In this document: positions 24,405-33,776 of the stretch, in pieces
Layout of the letters: every line of letters begins with the position of its first letter
Numbering within the stretch: position 1 is the stretch's first letter
Assembly: GCF_003048835.2 (NCBI RefSeq)
Contig: NZ_CP060705.1
Location: 1,922,001-1,986,000, forward strand
DNA length: 64,000 nucleotides
DNA from: Campylobacter concisus
Lineage (GTDB): Bacteria; Campylobacterota; Campylobacteria; Campylobacterales; Campylobacteraceae
Direction: 5' to 3'
Program-made: the position numbers and the translations under genes
Notes under the pieces: model-generated
What the model was told of the DNA's origin: nothing
The model's input: only the letters and a program-made list of their open reading frames with translations
Database searches by the model: none

Positions 24405-25550
24405 CTATCTCGCTAAGGCAAAAATTTCGCTTATGGCCTCTTTTGTATAAATTTGCTCCAAGCCCCTGCTCTTGGCGTAGTCATAAACTAGCGCCATGAT
24501 CTCGTCTAAATTTGACTCATCAACGCCGATCTCTATGAGGCTTGTTGGTGTGCCGATCTTGCTAAACCACTCTTTTAGCTTCTCTATCGCCACGTCTGCG
24601 TCATCTACGCCAAAAATTTCTTTGCTAAAGCGCTTAAATGCCTTTAAATTTCTACTCTTATACCACTTCATCCAAGCTGGCATAACCACACTTAGCCCAG
24701 CCCCATGCGCACAATCAACCACCGCACCTATGGCGTGCTCGATCATGTGATTTGGATATGAGTAGCCAGCCGTGCCGACGTAAGTTAGTCCATTTAGCGC
24801 CATCGTAGCAGCCCAGGCAAACTCGCCTCTAGCGTCGTAGTTTTCAGGCTCTTTTAGTAAAATTTCAGTCGTTTTCATGACCGTTTTGATATTTGCTTCG
24901 ATGTATAAATTTATGATCTCAGGCTGGATGCTCGCCGTAAAGTAGCCCTCGATGCTGTGAGCGATGATGTCTGAGGCTGAATAGACCAAGTACTCCTTGC
25001 TAACGCTTGCTTGAAGAAGCGGATTTATCACCGATACTTTTGGGTAAAGACAAGCGCCGTGCATGGCAAATTTCTCTTTTGTGGCTTCATTTGTGACCAC
25101 TGCGCCGCCGTTCATCTCTGAGCCAGTTGCAGCAAGCGTTATGATGTCAAAGATCATAAGTGCTTCTTTGGGACAATTGCTAGTAAAAAAGTCCCAAACG
25201 TCGCCGTTATATCTAACTCCAGCAGCCACCGCCTTGGCGCTATCAAGCACCGAGCCACCGCCTATGGCTAGCACGCTATCGACACCTTGCTTTTTAGCTA
25301 AATTTATAGCCTCATTTACCTTGCTTAGCACTGGGTTTGACTTCACGCCGCCTATCTTGCAAAACTCGATGCCATTTGCGCTTAGGCTCTTTGTGGCAAC
25401 GTCAAAAAGTCCGTTTTTCATGATCCTATCGCTGCCGTAGATGATGAGCGTCTTTTTTACGCCAAATTCTTTCATGTATTTGCCGATGTTTTGCTCTTTG
25501 TCTTTGCCAAATTCTATTTTAGTAGGGTTTAAAAAGCTGAAATTTTGCAT
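24405..25550 (-). CDS. Iron-containing alcohol dehydrogenase (YqhD/BDH type)
   Basis: 381-aa group III alcohol dehydrogenase, cytosolic. Contains the nucleotide-binding GGGSVLDSAKAVAAG near residue 95-110 and the metal-ligand segments ASDIIAHSIEGYF and NHMIEHAIGAVVDCAHGAGLSV (Asp plus three His). The N-terminus FSFLNPTKIEFGKD is typical of NADPH-dependent butanol/aldehyde reductases such as YqhD. It is the first gene of the minus-strand run that includes two SDR proteins and could detoxify aldehydes; the physiological substrate is unknown. Confidence 0.9.
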   Translation of the reverse strand: MQNFSFLNPTKIEFGKDKEQNIGKYMKEFGVKKTLIIYGSDRIMKNGLFDVATKSLSANGIEFCKIGGVKSNPVLSKVNEAINLAKKQGVDSVLAIGGGSVLDSAKAVAAGVRYNGDVWDFFTSNCPKEALMIFDIITLAATGSEMNGGAVVTNEATKEKFAMHGACLYPKVSVINPLLQASVSKEYLVYSASDIIAHSIEGYFTASIQPEIINLYIEANIKTVMKTTEILLKEPENYDARGEFAWAATMALNGLTYVGTAGYSYPNHMIEHAIGAVVDCAHGAGLSVVMPAWMKWYKSRNLKAFKRFSKEIFGVDDADVAIEKLKEWFSKIGTPTSLIEIGVDESNLDEIMALVYDYAKSRGLEQIYTKEAISEIFALAR

Positions 25551-25634
25551 AGTTTTCTCCTTGTTTGCTTTTGTGATTTGGGATAAATTTTAGTTAAATT
25601 TTCTTATTTTTAGCTATTTTTATCTGCGCTAAAT

Positions 25635-26309
25635 TTAGAAATTTCTTAGTCTGATAGGTAGTTTTGATGTGATCTTATCTGGATCGAAGCTATTTTTTGG
25701 ATCGCCCAAATTTCCAAAATTTTCGCCAGTGTTAAAGAATTTTTGTAAGAAATAATCCCCTCTATAGCCAAGCTCGTAAAGTAGCCCTGACATCTCAGAG
25801 ATATCCTTTTCGCTTAGCAAGTCCGCATGCACGGTCGTTCTAACTTCAAATTTAAAATTTATCTCTATGAGATATTTTAGCGTGGCAGCAAATTTCTCAT
25901 ATAAATTTGAGCCAGTGATGCCGATAAATTTCTCTTTTGGAGCTTTAAAATCAAGCGCGATGTAATCAATCAGCTCCTCATCTATCGCCTCTTTTAAGAC
26001 GTCACAATACGAGCCGTTAGTATCTACCTTTAAGCTAAAACCGCGCGCCTTTACCTCGCGTGCTAGCCTTAAAAAGAGAGGGTTTGCTGTGCATTCGCCA
26101 CCGCTAAAGACTATGCCATTTAGCTTGCCGACCCTGCGGTCTAAAAAGTCGCAAACTTCACTAAAGCTTATAGTGCCATTTGACTTTACGACCTCGATGT
26201 TGTAGCAGTATCCACAGCGCATATTGCACCCTGCAAACCAAATGACAGCTGCCACTTTGTCTGGATAGTCAAGCGTCGTAAATGGCGTTATACTAAAGAC
26301 TCTTTGCAA
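25635..26309 (-). CDS. nrdG: Anaerobic ribonucleotide reductase activase
   Basis: Radical-SAM enzyme of 224 aa that installs the glycyl radical of class III ribonucleotide reductase. Cluster motif C28-N-M-R-C32-G-Y-C35, followed by VFSGGECTANP (SAM-binding GGE) and VDTNGSY. The group with N-terminal FSITPFTTLDYPDKVAAVIWFAGCN matches NrdG-type activases of anaerobes. The start is a TTG with AGGGG upstream. It follows nrdD and the separate glycyl-radical gene on the same strand, after a hairpin at 26333-26357. Confidence 0.9.
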   Translation of the reverse strand: MQRVFSITPFTTLDYPDKVAAVIWFAGCNMRCGYCYNIEVVKSNGTISFSEVCDFLDRRVGKLNGIVFSGGECTANPLFLRLAREVKARGFSLKVDTNGSYCDVLKEAIDEELIDYIALDFKAPKEKFIGITGSNLYEKFAATLKYLIEINFKFEVRTTVHADLLSEKDISEMSGLLYELGYRGDYFLQKFFNTGENFGNLGDPKNSFDPDKITSKLPIRLRNF

Positions 26310-26332
26310 GTTTTTGACCCCTTTTTTAAATT

Positions 26333-26357
26333 CAAAGGCACAAGGGGCGTGCCTTTG
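26333..26357. other. Inverted repeat in the nrdG leader
   Basis: CAAAGGCAC / GTGCCTTTG, 9-bp stem with a 7-base loop, between the glycyl-radical gene and nrdG. No U-run follows on the minus strand, so it is more likely an mRNA structure affecting stability or nrdG translation than a terminator. Confidence 0.45.
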
Positions 26358-26410
26358 GCTTGCATTTTAGTTTATTTTTTTAAATTTATTCTTGTTTTTT
26401 GGCAAGAAAT

Positions 26411-26581
26411 TTATCTCTTGCAGCAACTCGCGTATTCGTCAAATTTTATTCGCTCTTTGTGCTCACCTTTTTTGCCGAGGTTAAAGCTCTCAACTGGTCT
26501 GTGATAGCCCATAACACGAGTATAGACCACGCATCTTGTGCGTTTATCTTGCACTTTTTCTAAAATTTCTTTTTCTGTCAT
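26411..26581 (-). CDS. Stand-alone glycyl-radical domain of class III ribonucleotide reductase, 56 aa
   Basis: Not counted by a 60-aa cutoff, but strongly supported. The peptide contains YTRVMGYHRPVESFNLGKK followed by GEHKER, the conserved C-terminal end of NrdD in which the glycine of R-V-x-G-Y (here G25) carries the radical. It begins at ATG 26581 with GGAGAGGAA directly upstream, 9 bases after the nrdD stop, and in the same frame as nrdD, so one TAA separates them. The main NrdD ends at its zinc site without this motif. The 56-aa protein must therefore associate with NrdD to give an active enzyme, as YfiD does for pyruvate formate-lyase. Confidence 0.85.
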   Translation of the reverse strand: MTEKEILEKVQDKRTRCVVYTRVMGYHRPVESFNLGKKGEHKERIKFDEYASCCKR

Positions 26582-26590
26582 TTCCTCTCC

Positions 26591-28693
26591 TTATTTGGAT
26601 TTTTTCTTCTCTTTTTCTATAAGCTCTGCATCACAAAGTGGGCAAAACTCATGCTCGCCAGCTATGTAGCCGTGTTTTGAACAGACGCTAAATACCGGCG
26701 TTATCGTGATGTATGGGAGTTTGTAGTTTGAGATTATACTCTTTACAAGCTCTTTGCAAGCTTTAGCCGAGCTTATGCGCTCTTTCATATATAGGTGAAA
26801 GACGGTGCCGCCAGTATATGCGCTTTGTAGCTCATCTTGCAGATCAAGCGCTTCGTAAGCGTCGTCTGTGAAATTTGCAGGTAGCTGGGTTGAATTTGTG
26901 TAGTAGATATTATCGCCCTCGCCTGCTTGGATGATGTCTGGATAGCGCTTCTTATCCTCTTTAGCAAAGCGGTAGGTAGTGCCCTCAGCTGGTGTGGCCT
27001 CAAGGTTGTATAAATTTCCACTCTCTTCTTGAAAAGTCCTTATCTTATCACGTAAAAAGCCAACCATCTCAAGGGCAAATTCTCGTCCAAATTTAGTTGA
27101 AATGTTCTCTTTGTCGCCAGTAAAATTTCTAAGTAGCTCATTCATGCCATTTATGCCGATCGTGCTAAAGTGGTTGTTAAAGTGCTTTAGATACCTAGCT
27201 GTGTAAGGATAAAGCCCTCTATCATACATCTCTTGGATAAATTTACGCTTCTTCTCTAGGGTTGATTTAGCTAGGTCTAAAAGATAGCTTAGTCTGTTGT
27301 AAAGTGCGACCTTATCGCCTTTGTAGTTATAGCCTAGGCGGGCTAAATTTATAGTCACAACGCCTATCGAGCCAGTCATCTCAGCGCTTCCAAAAAGACC
27401 GCCACCTCGCTTTAAAAGCTCTCTTAGATCAAGCTGCAATCGGCAGCACATAGAGCGCACGTGGCCTGGTTTGTAGGCGTTTTCGTTTTCTATCTTGTTG
27501 CCATTTTCGTCGTAAGTGTATTGCGAGCCGATGAAATTTTGAAAGTAGCTTGAGCCCATTTTTGCGGTATTTTCAAAGAGCACGTCGGCTACTTCACTAT
27601 CCCAGTTAAAATCCTCTGTGATATTTACAGTTGGTATAGGGAATGTAAAAGGCTGCGAGCACTTGTCGCCAGCTGTCAAGACCTCGTAAAATGCCTTGTC
27701 TATGCGTGCCATCTCAGGCTCGAAGTCCTTGTAGGTCATATCGATCAAATTTTTCCTGCCACGCTCGTTTGCTTTTTTCAAAATTTTCTCATCTTTTACA
27801 TTTGTAAAGAGGTGTATGTCATCGCTCGTTGGTATCTGATCTCTTAAGTCGCTTGGGCATGTGATGTCTATGGTTACGTTTGTAAATGGACTTTGTCCCC
27901 AGCGCGCAGGGACATTTAGGTTAAAAATAAAGCTAGTGATCGCCTTTTTGATCTCGGCGTCGCTTAGATCGTCTTTGAAAACGTAAGGCGCAAGGTAGGT
28001 GTCAAAGCTAGAAAACGCCTGAGCACCCGCCCACTCGCTTTGCAAAATTCCTAAGAAATTTGCCATCTGATAAAGCGCCTCTCTAAAGTGCTTTGGTGCC
28101 TTGCTCTCGACCCTGCCACGAACGCCGTTAAAGCCCTCATTTAGCAAGGCTCGCAGGCTCCAGCCAGCGCAGTATCCTGTAAGGCAGTCAAGATCGTGGA
28201 TATGGTAGTCGCCGTTTCTGTGCGCTAACCCCTCTTCTTTGCTATAAACAGCGTCTAGCCAGTAGTTTGCTATGACTTTGCCGGCGGTGTTGTTTATAAG
28301 GCCTGCGTTTGAGTAACTTGTGTTTGAATTTGCAGAAATTCTCCAGTCTGTGCCGTTTATATACTCATTTATCGTTTGGGTTGAGTTTATATAGGTCGTA
28401 TCTTCGTTTAGGCCTAAAATTTGCTCGCGTTGGAGCTTGTGAGTGTGGCGGTAGAGCATGAAGCTCTTTAGCACTTCAAAATGTCCGCCATCAAATAGCT
28501 CTTTTTCTATCGCATCTTGGATGTCTTCGACTGTTATCGCACTTGATTTTTGAAAGATATCTTGGACTACATTTGTAAAAACTTGCTCGTCATAAGCTTT
28601 ATTTTCGCTGGCAAATGCCTTTTTTATAGCATCTACTATCTTGTATGCTACAAATTCTTGCCTTGTGCCGTCTCGCTTTAAAATTTCACGCAT
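26591..28693 (-). CDS. nrdD: Anaerobic ribonucleoside-triphosphate reductase, main subunit
   Basis: Class III reductase that makes deoxynucleotides without oxygen. About 1-95 is an ATP-cone allosteric domain (REILKRDGTRQEF), followed by the ten-stranded barrel with HNGDYHIHDLDCLTGYCAGW and GGGLFGSAEMTGSIGVVTINL. The C-terminus has a zinc-ribbon-like CSKHG ... CPLC and stops at KKKSK, lacking the glycyl-radical motif found at the end of usual NrdD. That motif lies on the next gene. ATG 28693 (AAGAG upstream) gives 700 aa; a TTG frame extends to 28747 but has no ribosome site. Operon order nrdD, radical domain, nrdG. Confidence 0.93.
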   Translation of the reverse strand: MREILKRDGTRQEFVAYKIVDAIKKAFASENKAYDEQVFTNVVQDIFQKSSAITVEDIQDAIEKELFDGGHFEVLKSFMLYRHTHKLQREQILGLNEDTTYINSTQTINEYINGTDWRISANSNTSYSNAGLINNTAGKVIANYWLDAVYSKEEGLAHRNGDYHIHDLDCLTGYCAGWSLRALLNEGFNGVRGRVESKAPKHFREALYQMANFLGILQSEWAGAQAFSSFDTYLAPYVFKDDLSDAEIKKAITSFIFNLNVPARWGQSPFTNVTIDITCPSDLRDQIPTSDDIHLFTNVKDEKILKKANERGRKNLIDMTYKDFEPEMARIDKAFYEVLTAGDKCSQPFTFPIPTVNITEDFNWDSEVADVLFENTAKMGSSYFQNFIGSQYTYDENGNKIENENAYKPGHVRSMCCRLQLDLRELLKRGGGLFGSAEMTGSIGVVTINLARLGYNYKGDKVALYNRLSYLLDLAKSTLEKKRKFIQEMYDRGLYPYTARYLKHFNNHFSTIGINGMNELLRNFTGDKENISTKFGREFALEMVGFLRDKIRTFQEESGNLYNLEATPAEGTTYRFAKEDKKRYPDIIQAGEGDNIYYTNSTQLPANFTDDAYEALDLQDELQSAYTGGTVFHLYMKERISSAKACKELVKSIISNYKLPYITITPVFSVCSKHGYIAGEHEFCPLCDAELIEKEKKKSK

Positions 28694-29021
28694 CACTTGC
28701 TCTTTTCTGATTGTTTTTTTGATATGGAGTTCAAAAGTATAGGACAAGAAAGCTTAAAAGATAGATAACTATTTTCTTTTGTTTAATAATATTTATCAAA
28801 AAATATAAAATTTTAGAGAGTTTTATTAAGTATATTTTTACGTATTTTAGGCATTTTTAACTAAAATTTTATTATTTTTACTTAAATAATTATTTTAATT
28901 TTAGTTTTTAAAAATATAGTATTAAAAATAATGAGATCCTAAGGAAGACTTAACGATATAAATTTTAAAATGATCTTAATCATATACTAATAAATGATAT
29001 TTTCATATAAAGGCAGTGCAC
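28694..29021. other. Very AT-rich divergent intergenic region
   Basis: About 330 bases of strongly A/T-biased sequence between nrdD (minus) and the OLD-family gene (plus). It must hold both promoters; several TATAAT-like hexamers are possible but none can be chosen. No gene or RNA is supported. Confidence 0.4.
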
Positions 29022-31007
29022 ATGGTTATTGGGCTTTATTTAAGACACATAAAAGCATATGAAGGTATAAACTTTATTCCTATAGGGTATAAGTTAGATT
29101 TTAACTTTATAAGTTATATTGGTAAAAATGGAATAGGCAAAAGTTCTATTCTTGAAGGATTTGATAGCTTCTTTAATGAAAAAATCTACAACATTAATAA
29201 AAATGCAACTTCACCTGGAGAAAGAAATAAACCATTTTTTGTTCCAATTTTTTTAATTAAAAAATCTGATTGTATTTTTCCTGCTCATTGTATAAAAGAT
29301 ATAGATAAACTTAATGATTTTTTCTGGAATATAAAATCGTTATCCGGAAGTGCTGATATTAAAGGCTTTAAAAATATTAGGGATGATTTATTAAAACAAG
29401 GTATAACTAAAGAAGAGTATTATCTGCTAATGATCGGTGAAGAATTTATATCAAACAGTAGCCCAAAAATATCTTTTGGAACCTTCACTATAGCGCAAGA
29501 ATTTCTCAGTAAAGTACTTGATAATAAGAATATAAACATAACAATATCAATATCAACAGAAGAAATTCAAGAGCACAAGAGTGAGCTCGCCAAAAAATAT
29601 AATAAAATTCTACAAATCATAAAAGATCATTACTCATATATATATTTTCCAGTCGAACTTAATATAGAAAATTTTACAAAAATAGAAACAACAGAAATGC
29701 AAAAAGTTTTTGGAAAAAAACTAAAAAAAGAAATAGAAAGTATGTTGTCTGGTATTAAGCTAGATGGTACAAATGGAATTAATCCAAGGTTAGATAATTT
29801 TATTAAAGAAATACAAAATAGCCTACGTAATAATTATGAGTATAAAACAGGACAGCAAAGAAATAATAAAATAACAAAAAATGACATAGTAAATAAAATA
29901 ATTGAAGCATATTTTCAAAAAAGAATTTTGTATAAAAATAATAAAAAAATTAGTGAATTAAGTGCAGGAGAAAAAAGACAAGCCCTGATAGACATAATAT
30001 CCGCATTTCTAATAAAAACAGATAGAGATTCAGCAACAATTATAGCAATAGATGAACCAGAAAATTCACTCCATACTTCTGTTTGTTATGAGCAATTTGA
30101 TAGATTGAATAAAGTTTCAAAAAATTGTCAAGTGTTTATTACTACTCATTGGTATGGATTCTTGCCTATCCTAAATGAAGGCTTTGGTCATTTTTTAACA
30201 GAAAAAGAAACAAAAACTAAAACAGAAAAAGAAACAAAAACTAAAAAAGAAATTCTTTTTGACACCTATGATTTATATGACTATAAGGCAAGAGTAAAAA
30301 ACGATATACAAAAAAGTAAAAATGAAATTCCTCATGATTTTAATTTAAAAAGTATAAATGATTTAGTTCAAGCCATATATTACTCGCTATACTGTGAAAA
30401 ACCGTATAACTGGCTTTTGGTAGAAGGCGTGAGTGAAAAAATATACTTTGAATATTTTTTTAAAGATGAAGTGAAAAATAATTTAAGGATTTTACCTCTT
30501 GGCGGAAATACAAAAGTTTCAGAAATTTATGAACACTTAGAACTGCCTCTAAAAAAAGAGGATGACAAATTAAGAGGAAAAGTATTTTGTCTAATCGATA
30601 CAGATAAGATAAGGCATAAAGAGTACATTAAAGATGGAAATAAGCACTTAAAAATTAGAAGATTATGCAATATTGGAAACGATGAAACACGATTATATAC
30701 ACTTGAAAATTCAGATACTACTCAAACTGATATAGAACAATCTTTAAATCCTATAATTTTCAAAGAAACAATGGAAAAATTGGATAAATCAAACAAATAT
30801 CAGATAAATATACAAAAAAATAATGGAAATACAAGTTTTATTGATAATTTAAAAAGTATTGATTTAAAAAATTATTTTGAAGAAAACGAGGGATCAAATA
30901 AAATTAAATTTGCTGAAAAATATGTAGAAATATCTAAAGAGAAGGAAAATAATGAAAAATTTATTCCAACCTGGATATTAGAAATAAAAGATTTTTATAA
31001 AAAATAA
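29022..31007 (+). CDS. OLD-family ATPase/TOPRIM nuclease, probable phage-defence protein
   Basis: 661 aa from ATG 29022, which has AAAGG eight bases upstream; a GTG two codons earlier is too close to that site. The N-terminal ABC-type ATPase has Walker A GKNGIGKSS (34-42), an SAGEKRQAL signature, Walker B IIAIDEPENSLH and switch histidine TTHWYG. A C-terminal TOPRIM domain starts about 465 (LLVEGVSEKIYFEYFF ... CLIDTDK). This is the class 1, single-gene OLD layout; no second gene (such as a UvrD-like helicase) lies beside it. The gene is much more AT-rich than its neighbours and interrupts nrdD and nrdA, pointing to acquisition by transfer. Anti-phage function is by family analogy. Confidence 0.85.
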   Translation: MVIGLYLRHIKAYEGINFIPIGYKLDFNFISYIGKNGIGKSSILEGFDSFFNEKIYNINKNATSPGERNKPFFVPIFLIKKSDCIFPAHCIKDIDKLNDFFWNIKSLSGSADIKGFKNIRDDLLKQGITKEEYYLLMIGEEFISNSSPKISFGTFTIAQEFLSKVLDNKNINITISISTEEIQEHKSELAKKYNKILQIIKDHYSYIYFPVELNIENFTKIETTEMQKVFGKKLKKEIESMLSGIKLDGTNGINPRLDNFIKEIQNSLRNNYEYKTGQQRNNKITKNDIVNKIIEAYFQKRILYKNNKKISELSAGEKRQALIDIISAFLIKTDRDSATIIAIDEPENSLHTSVCYEQFDRLNKVSKNCQVFITTHWYGFLPILNEGFGHFLTEKETKTKTEKETKTKKEILFDTYDLYDYKARVKNDIQKSKNEIPHDFNLKSINDLVQAIYYSLYCEKPYNWLLVEGVSEKIYFEYFFKDEVKNNLRILPLGGNTKVSEIYEHLELPLKKEDDKLRGKVFCLIDTDKIRHKEYIKDGNKHLKIRRLCNIGNDETRLYTLENSDTTQTDIEQSLNPIIFKETMEKLDKSNKYQINIQKNNGNTSFIDNLKSIDLKNYFEENEGSNKIKFAEKYVEISKEKENNEKFIPTWILEIKDFYKK

Positions 31008-31036
31008 AGCATCAGTTGGAGCACCGATGCTTTATT
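31003..31036. terminator. Bidirectional terminator between OLD gene and nrdA
   Basis: AATAAAGCATC / GATGCTTTATT, 11-bp stem with a 12-base loop. It overlaps the OLD gene stop codon and lies 5 bases beyond the nrdA stop. Confidence 0.75.
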
Positions 31037-31040
31037 AGCA

Positions 31041-33416
31041 TTACTGACACCCCTCACATTCGATCGAGCGGTCAGCTACGTCGTTTAGCTTTTCGCTATC
31101 TGGTGACTCAGAGCGTAGATAGTAGGTTGATTTTAGTCCAAGCTCCCATGCAAGCGTGTAAATTTCACTTAGATATCCGCCGCTTGCTTTGTCTAGGCTC
31201 ATAAAGATATTTAGACTTTGACCTTGATCGATCCATTTTTGGCGGATCGCGCCTGCTTTTATCAAAATTCTCTGATCAAGCTCATAAGCTGGCGTGTAAA
31301 ACTGCCAAGTATCAGGGCTTAAATTTGGCACGACATTTGGGATCATACCACTTAGGTTGTGCTCGAACCACTTGCGTTTATAGACTGGCTCGATGGTCTG
31401 AGTAGTGCCAACAAGGATCGAGATCGAGCTAGTTGGAGCGATCGCCATTAGGTAGCCGTTTCTCATGCCGTCGCGCTTAACCTTCTCTCTTAGCTTGTCC
31501 CAGTCGCAGACATTTTCGTCAAATAGCCCACCTTTGTCGTTTAAAAGCGCTTTTGCGTTCTCGTTTGCGGTGTCTATCGGCATGATGCCTTTGCTCCATT
31601 TTGAGCCTTCAAATTTTGGATAGATGCCCTTTTCTACGGCTAAATTTGAGCTAGCATAGATGGCGTTGTAGCTTATGTTTTCCATTATGCTATCAATGAG
31701 CGCCAAGTGCTCATAGCTGCCCCATTTTACGTTTTTCTCAGCTAGCATTTGCGCTTCGCCCATGACGCCAAGGCCGATCGAGCGAGAAGCAAGGTTTGTG
31801 TGTTTTACCTTTTTGTGCGGGTAGAAATTTAGGTCTATAACGTTATCAAGCATCCTGATAGCTATCGGTACGACACGCTCGATGTCCTCTTTGCTGTTTA
31901 TCTTGCTTAAATTTATACTTGCAAGGTTGCAAACTGCCGTTTTGCCCTCGATGCTCTCTTTTTCTACGATGAAAATTTGCTTGCCTTTTAGGCTATCAAG
32001 CGCACTAAGCTTTTTGGCTTTTTTAGTTATGCCACTATCGACCGTGACGTCTTCTTCTTCGTCAAATAGCTCCTCGCCGCCATCTTCATAAGTGATCTTG
32101 ATCTTATAGTAGTTTGGTGCTGTGTTTTGGAAAATTTCGGTGCATAAATTTGAGCTTCTGATGATGCCTTCGTGGTCATTTGGATTTGCTTTGTTAGCAT
32201 TGTCTTTAAAGCATAAAAATGGCATGCCCGTTTCAAAATAGCTAGTTAAAATTTTCTTCCAAAGCTCTTTTGCAAGGATGGTGTTTTTCTGGATATTTTC
32301 GTCGTTTTCATACTCTAAATATCTCTTCTCAAACTCCTCGCCGTAAAGGTCGCAAAGGTCGCTTACTTGAGCTGGGTCAAAGAGGCTCCAGCGGCCATTT
32401 TCTTTGACACGCTTCATAAATAGGTCGTTTATCCAAAGTGCAGGGAAAAGCTCGTGCGCACGGCGTCTCTCTTCGCCTGAGTTTTTACGAAGATCGAGAA
32501 AATCGCTCACGTCCATGTGCCAAGGCTCGATATAAACAGCGATCGCGCCCTTTCTAGTGCCTAGCTGATCGACCGCTACTGCGATGTCGTTTGTCACTTT
32601 TAAAAATGGTATGATACCGCCAGCTGCGTTTTTGTGTCCGTCGATACTGCCGCCCATCGCACGTACCTTGCTCCAGTCCCAGCCGATACCGCCGCCAAAT
32701 TTTGAAAGTAGCGCCATCTCTTTGTAGCTATCAAAAATGCCCTCGATATTATCAGGCGTGCTGCCTACGTAACAGCTACTTAGCTGGTGGCGTGTAGTCC
32801 TTGCGTTTGAGAGCGTTGGGGTGGCTAACATCACTTCAAATTTAGAGATGAGATCGTAAAATCTCTTAGCCCAGCCTTGGCTGTCTAACTCGTTTTGCGC
32901 AAGAAACATAGCGATCGCCATAAACATGTGCTGTGGCAGCTCGATAGGCATACCGCTCTTGTCTTTGATGAGGTAGCGATCATAAAGCGTCTTGATACCA
33001 AGGTATGCAAACTGGAGGTCGCGCTCAGGTTTGATGTATGCGTTTAGATCCTCTAAATCGTACTTCTCTTTTAGCCCAGGGATGATGCGGCCTACTTTTT
33101 CGCCCTTTGCGAGGTAGTCTTTTAGGTGGTTGTAACCGTTAAAGCCAGTCACTTTGTGATAAAGGTCGAACAAAAATAGCCTTGCAGCGACAAATGTCCA
33201 GTTTGGGCGGTCGATGTCGATCTTATCAACTGCTGTTTTTATAAGAGTTTGCTGAATTTCCTCAGTCGTTATCATATCTCTAAACTGGATTTTCGCATCT
33301 ACCTCAAGCTCGCTAAGACTTACGTTGCTAAGCCCCAGAACCGCTTCGTTTGTGTATTTTTTGATCTTGCTGATATCAAGCTCTTCTGTTCTGCCATTAC
33401 GTTTTATAACTTTCAA
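31041..33416 (-). CDS. nrdA: Class I ribonucleoside-diphosphate reductase, alpha subunit
   Basis: Aerobic reductase large subunit, 791 aa. N-terminal ATP-cone (KRNGRTEELDISKIKKY), barrel with TPTLSNARTTRHQLSSCYVG containing an active-site cysteine, GGGIGWDWSKVR, and SNLCTEIF. The swinging C-terminal redox pair is present as CEGCQ at the end. An insertion rich in acidic and lysine residues (around 470-500) interrupts the barrel, as in other Campylobacterota enzymes. The beta subunit gene nrdB is not in this window. Transcribed alone; ends at a shared terminator. Confidence 0.95.
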   Translation of the reverse strand: MKVIKRNGRTEELDISKIKKYTNEAVLGLSNVSLSELEVDAKIQFRDMITTEEIQQTLIKTAVDKIDIDRPNWTFVAARLFLFDLYHKVTGFNGYNHLKDYLAKGEKVGRIIPGLKEKYDLEDLNAYIKPERDLQFAYLGIKTLYDRYLIKDKSGMPIELPQHMFMAIAMFLAQNELDSQGWAKRFYDLISKFEVMLATPTLSNARTTRHQLSSCYVGSTPDNIEGIFDSYKEMALLSKFGGGIGWDWSKVRAMGGSIDGHKNAAGGIIPFLKVTNDIAVAVDQLGTRKGAIAVYIEPWHMDVSDFLDLRKNSGEERRRAHELFPALWINDLFMKRVKENGRWSLFDPAQVSDLCDLYGEEFEKRYLEYENDENIQKNTILAKELWKKILTSYFETGMPFLCFKDNANKANPNDHEGIIRSSNLCTEIFQNTAPNYYKIKITYEDGGEELFDEEEDVTVDSGITKKAKKLSALDSLKGKQIFIVEKESIEGKTAVCNLASINLSKINSKEDIERVVPIAIRMLDNVIDLNFYPHKKVKHTNLASRSIGLGVMGEAQMLAEKNVKWGSYEHLALIDSIMENISYNAIYASSNLAVEKGIYPKFEGSKWSKGIMPIDTANENAKALLNDKGGLFDENVCDWDKLREKVKRDGMRNGYLMAIAPTSSISILVGTTQTIEPVYKRKWFEHNLSGMIPNVVPNLSPDTWQFYTPAYELDQRILIKAGAIRQKWIDQGQSLNIFMSLDKASGGYLSEIYTLAWELGLKSTYYLRSESPDSEKLNDVADRSIECEGCQ

Positions 33417-33776
33417 AAATATCTCTCCGTTTTAAATTTTAATTTGAGATTTTATCCAAAAAGATATAAAAACTCTCTTTGCCAAAAACTACTCATTAAA
33501 TATAAAATTTACAGCCAAAATGAGAAAGATAAAGGCTTTTAAAACTATCGTTTTTTTAGTCTGAGAGAGCGACGAAGGCGTTAAACATGATAAGCTTTTG
33601 TGTTAGCTTTGGCGCCCAAAAGTTAAATGCGCCAACATTGCCGATAAATTTTGCTGATGCTTGTAAAAGCTACTTGAAAAGTGTTGCTACCAGCTGATAA
33701 ATTTTGCGAGCTAAATTTAATGTGGTTTTGTGTTAGGGTAGTTGCAAGAGGCTAAATTTACCCCTTGCGTTTAAAT
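33417..33776. other. Gene-free gap between nrdA and purB
   Basis: No supported gene. A minus-strand frame reads 37 codons (about 33558-33671) ending FIGNVGAFNFWAPKLTQ ... FVALSD, which has coding-like composition but no start or ribosome site and could be the tail of a decayed gene. A weak hairpin GCAAGAGG / CCCCTTGC at 33744-33768, with one mismatch, may act as the purB terminator. Promoter for nrdA is expected near 33420-33480. Confidence 0.35.

Noticed and set aside
28694-29021. Possible attachment site or insertion element beside the OLD gene
   Set aside because: No direct repeats, terminal inverted repeats, transposase or integrase were found; only AT-rich promoter-like sequence.
33249-33542. 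Plus-strand 97-codon open frame at the nrdA start
   Set aside because: It overlaps the conserved nrdA N-terminus, has no ribosome site and no domain.
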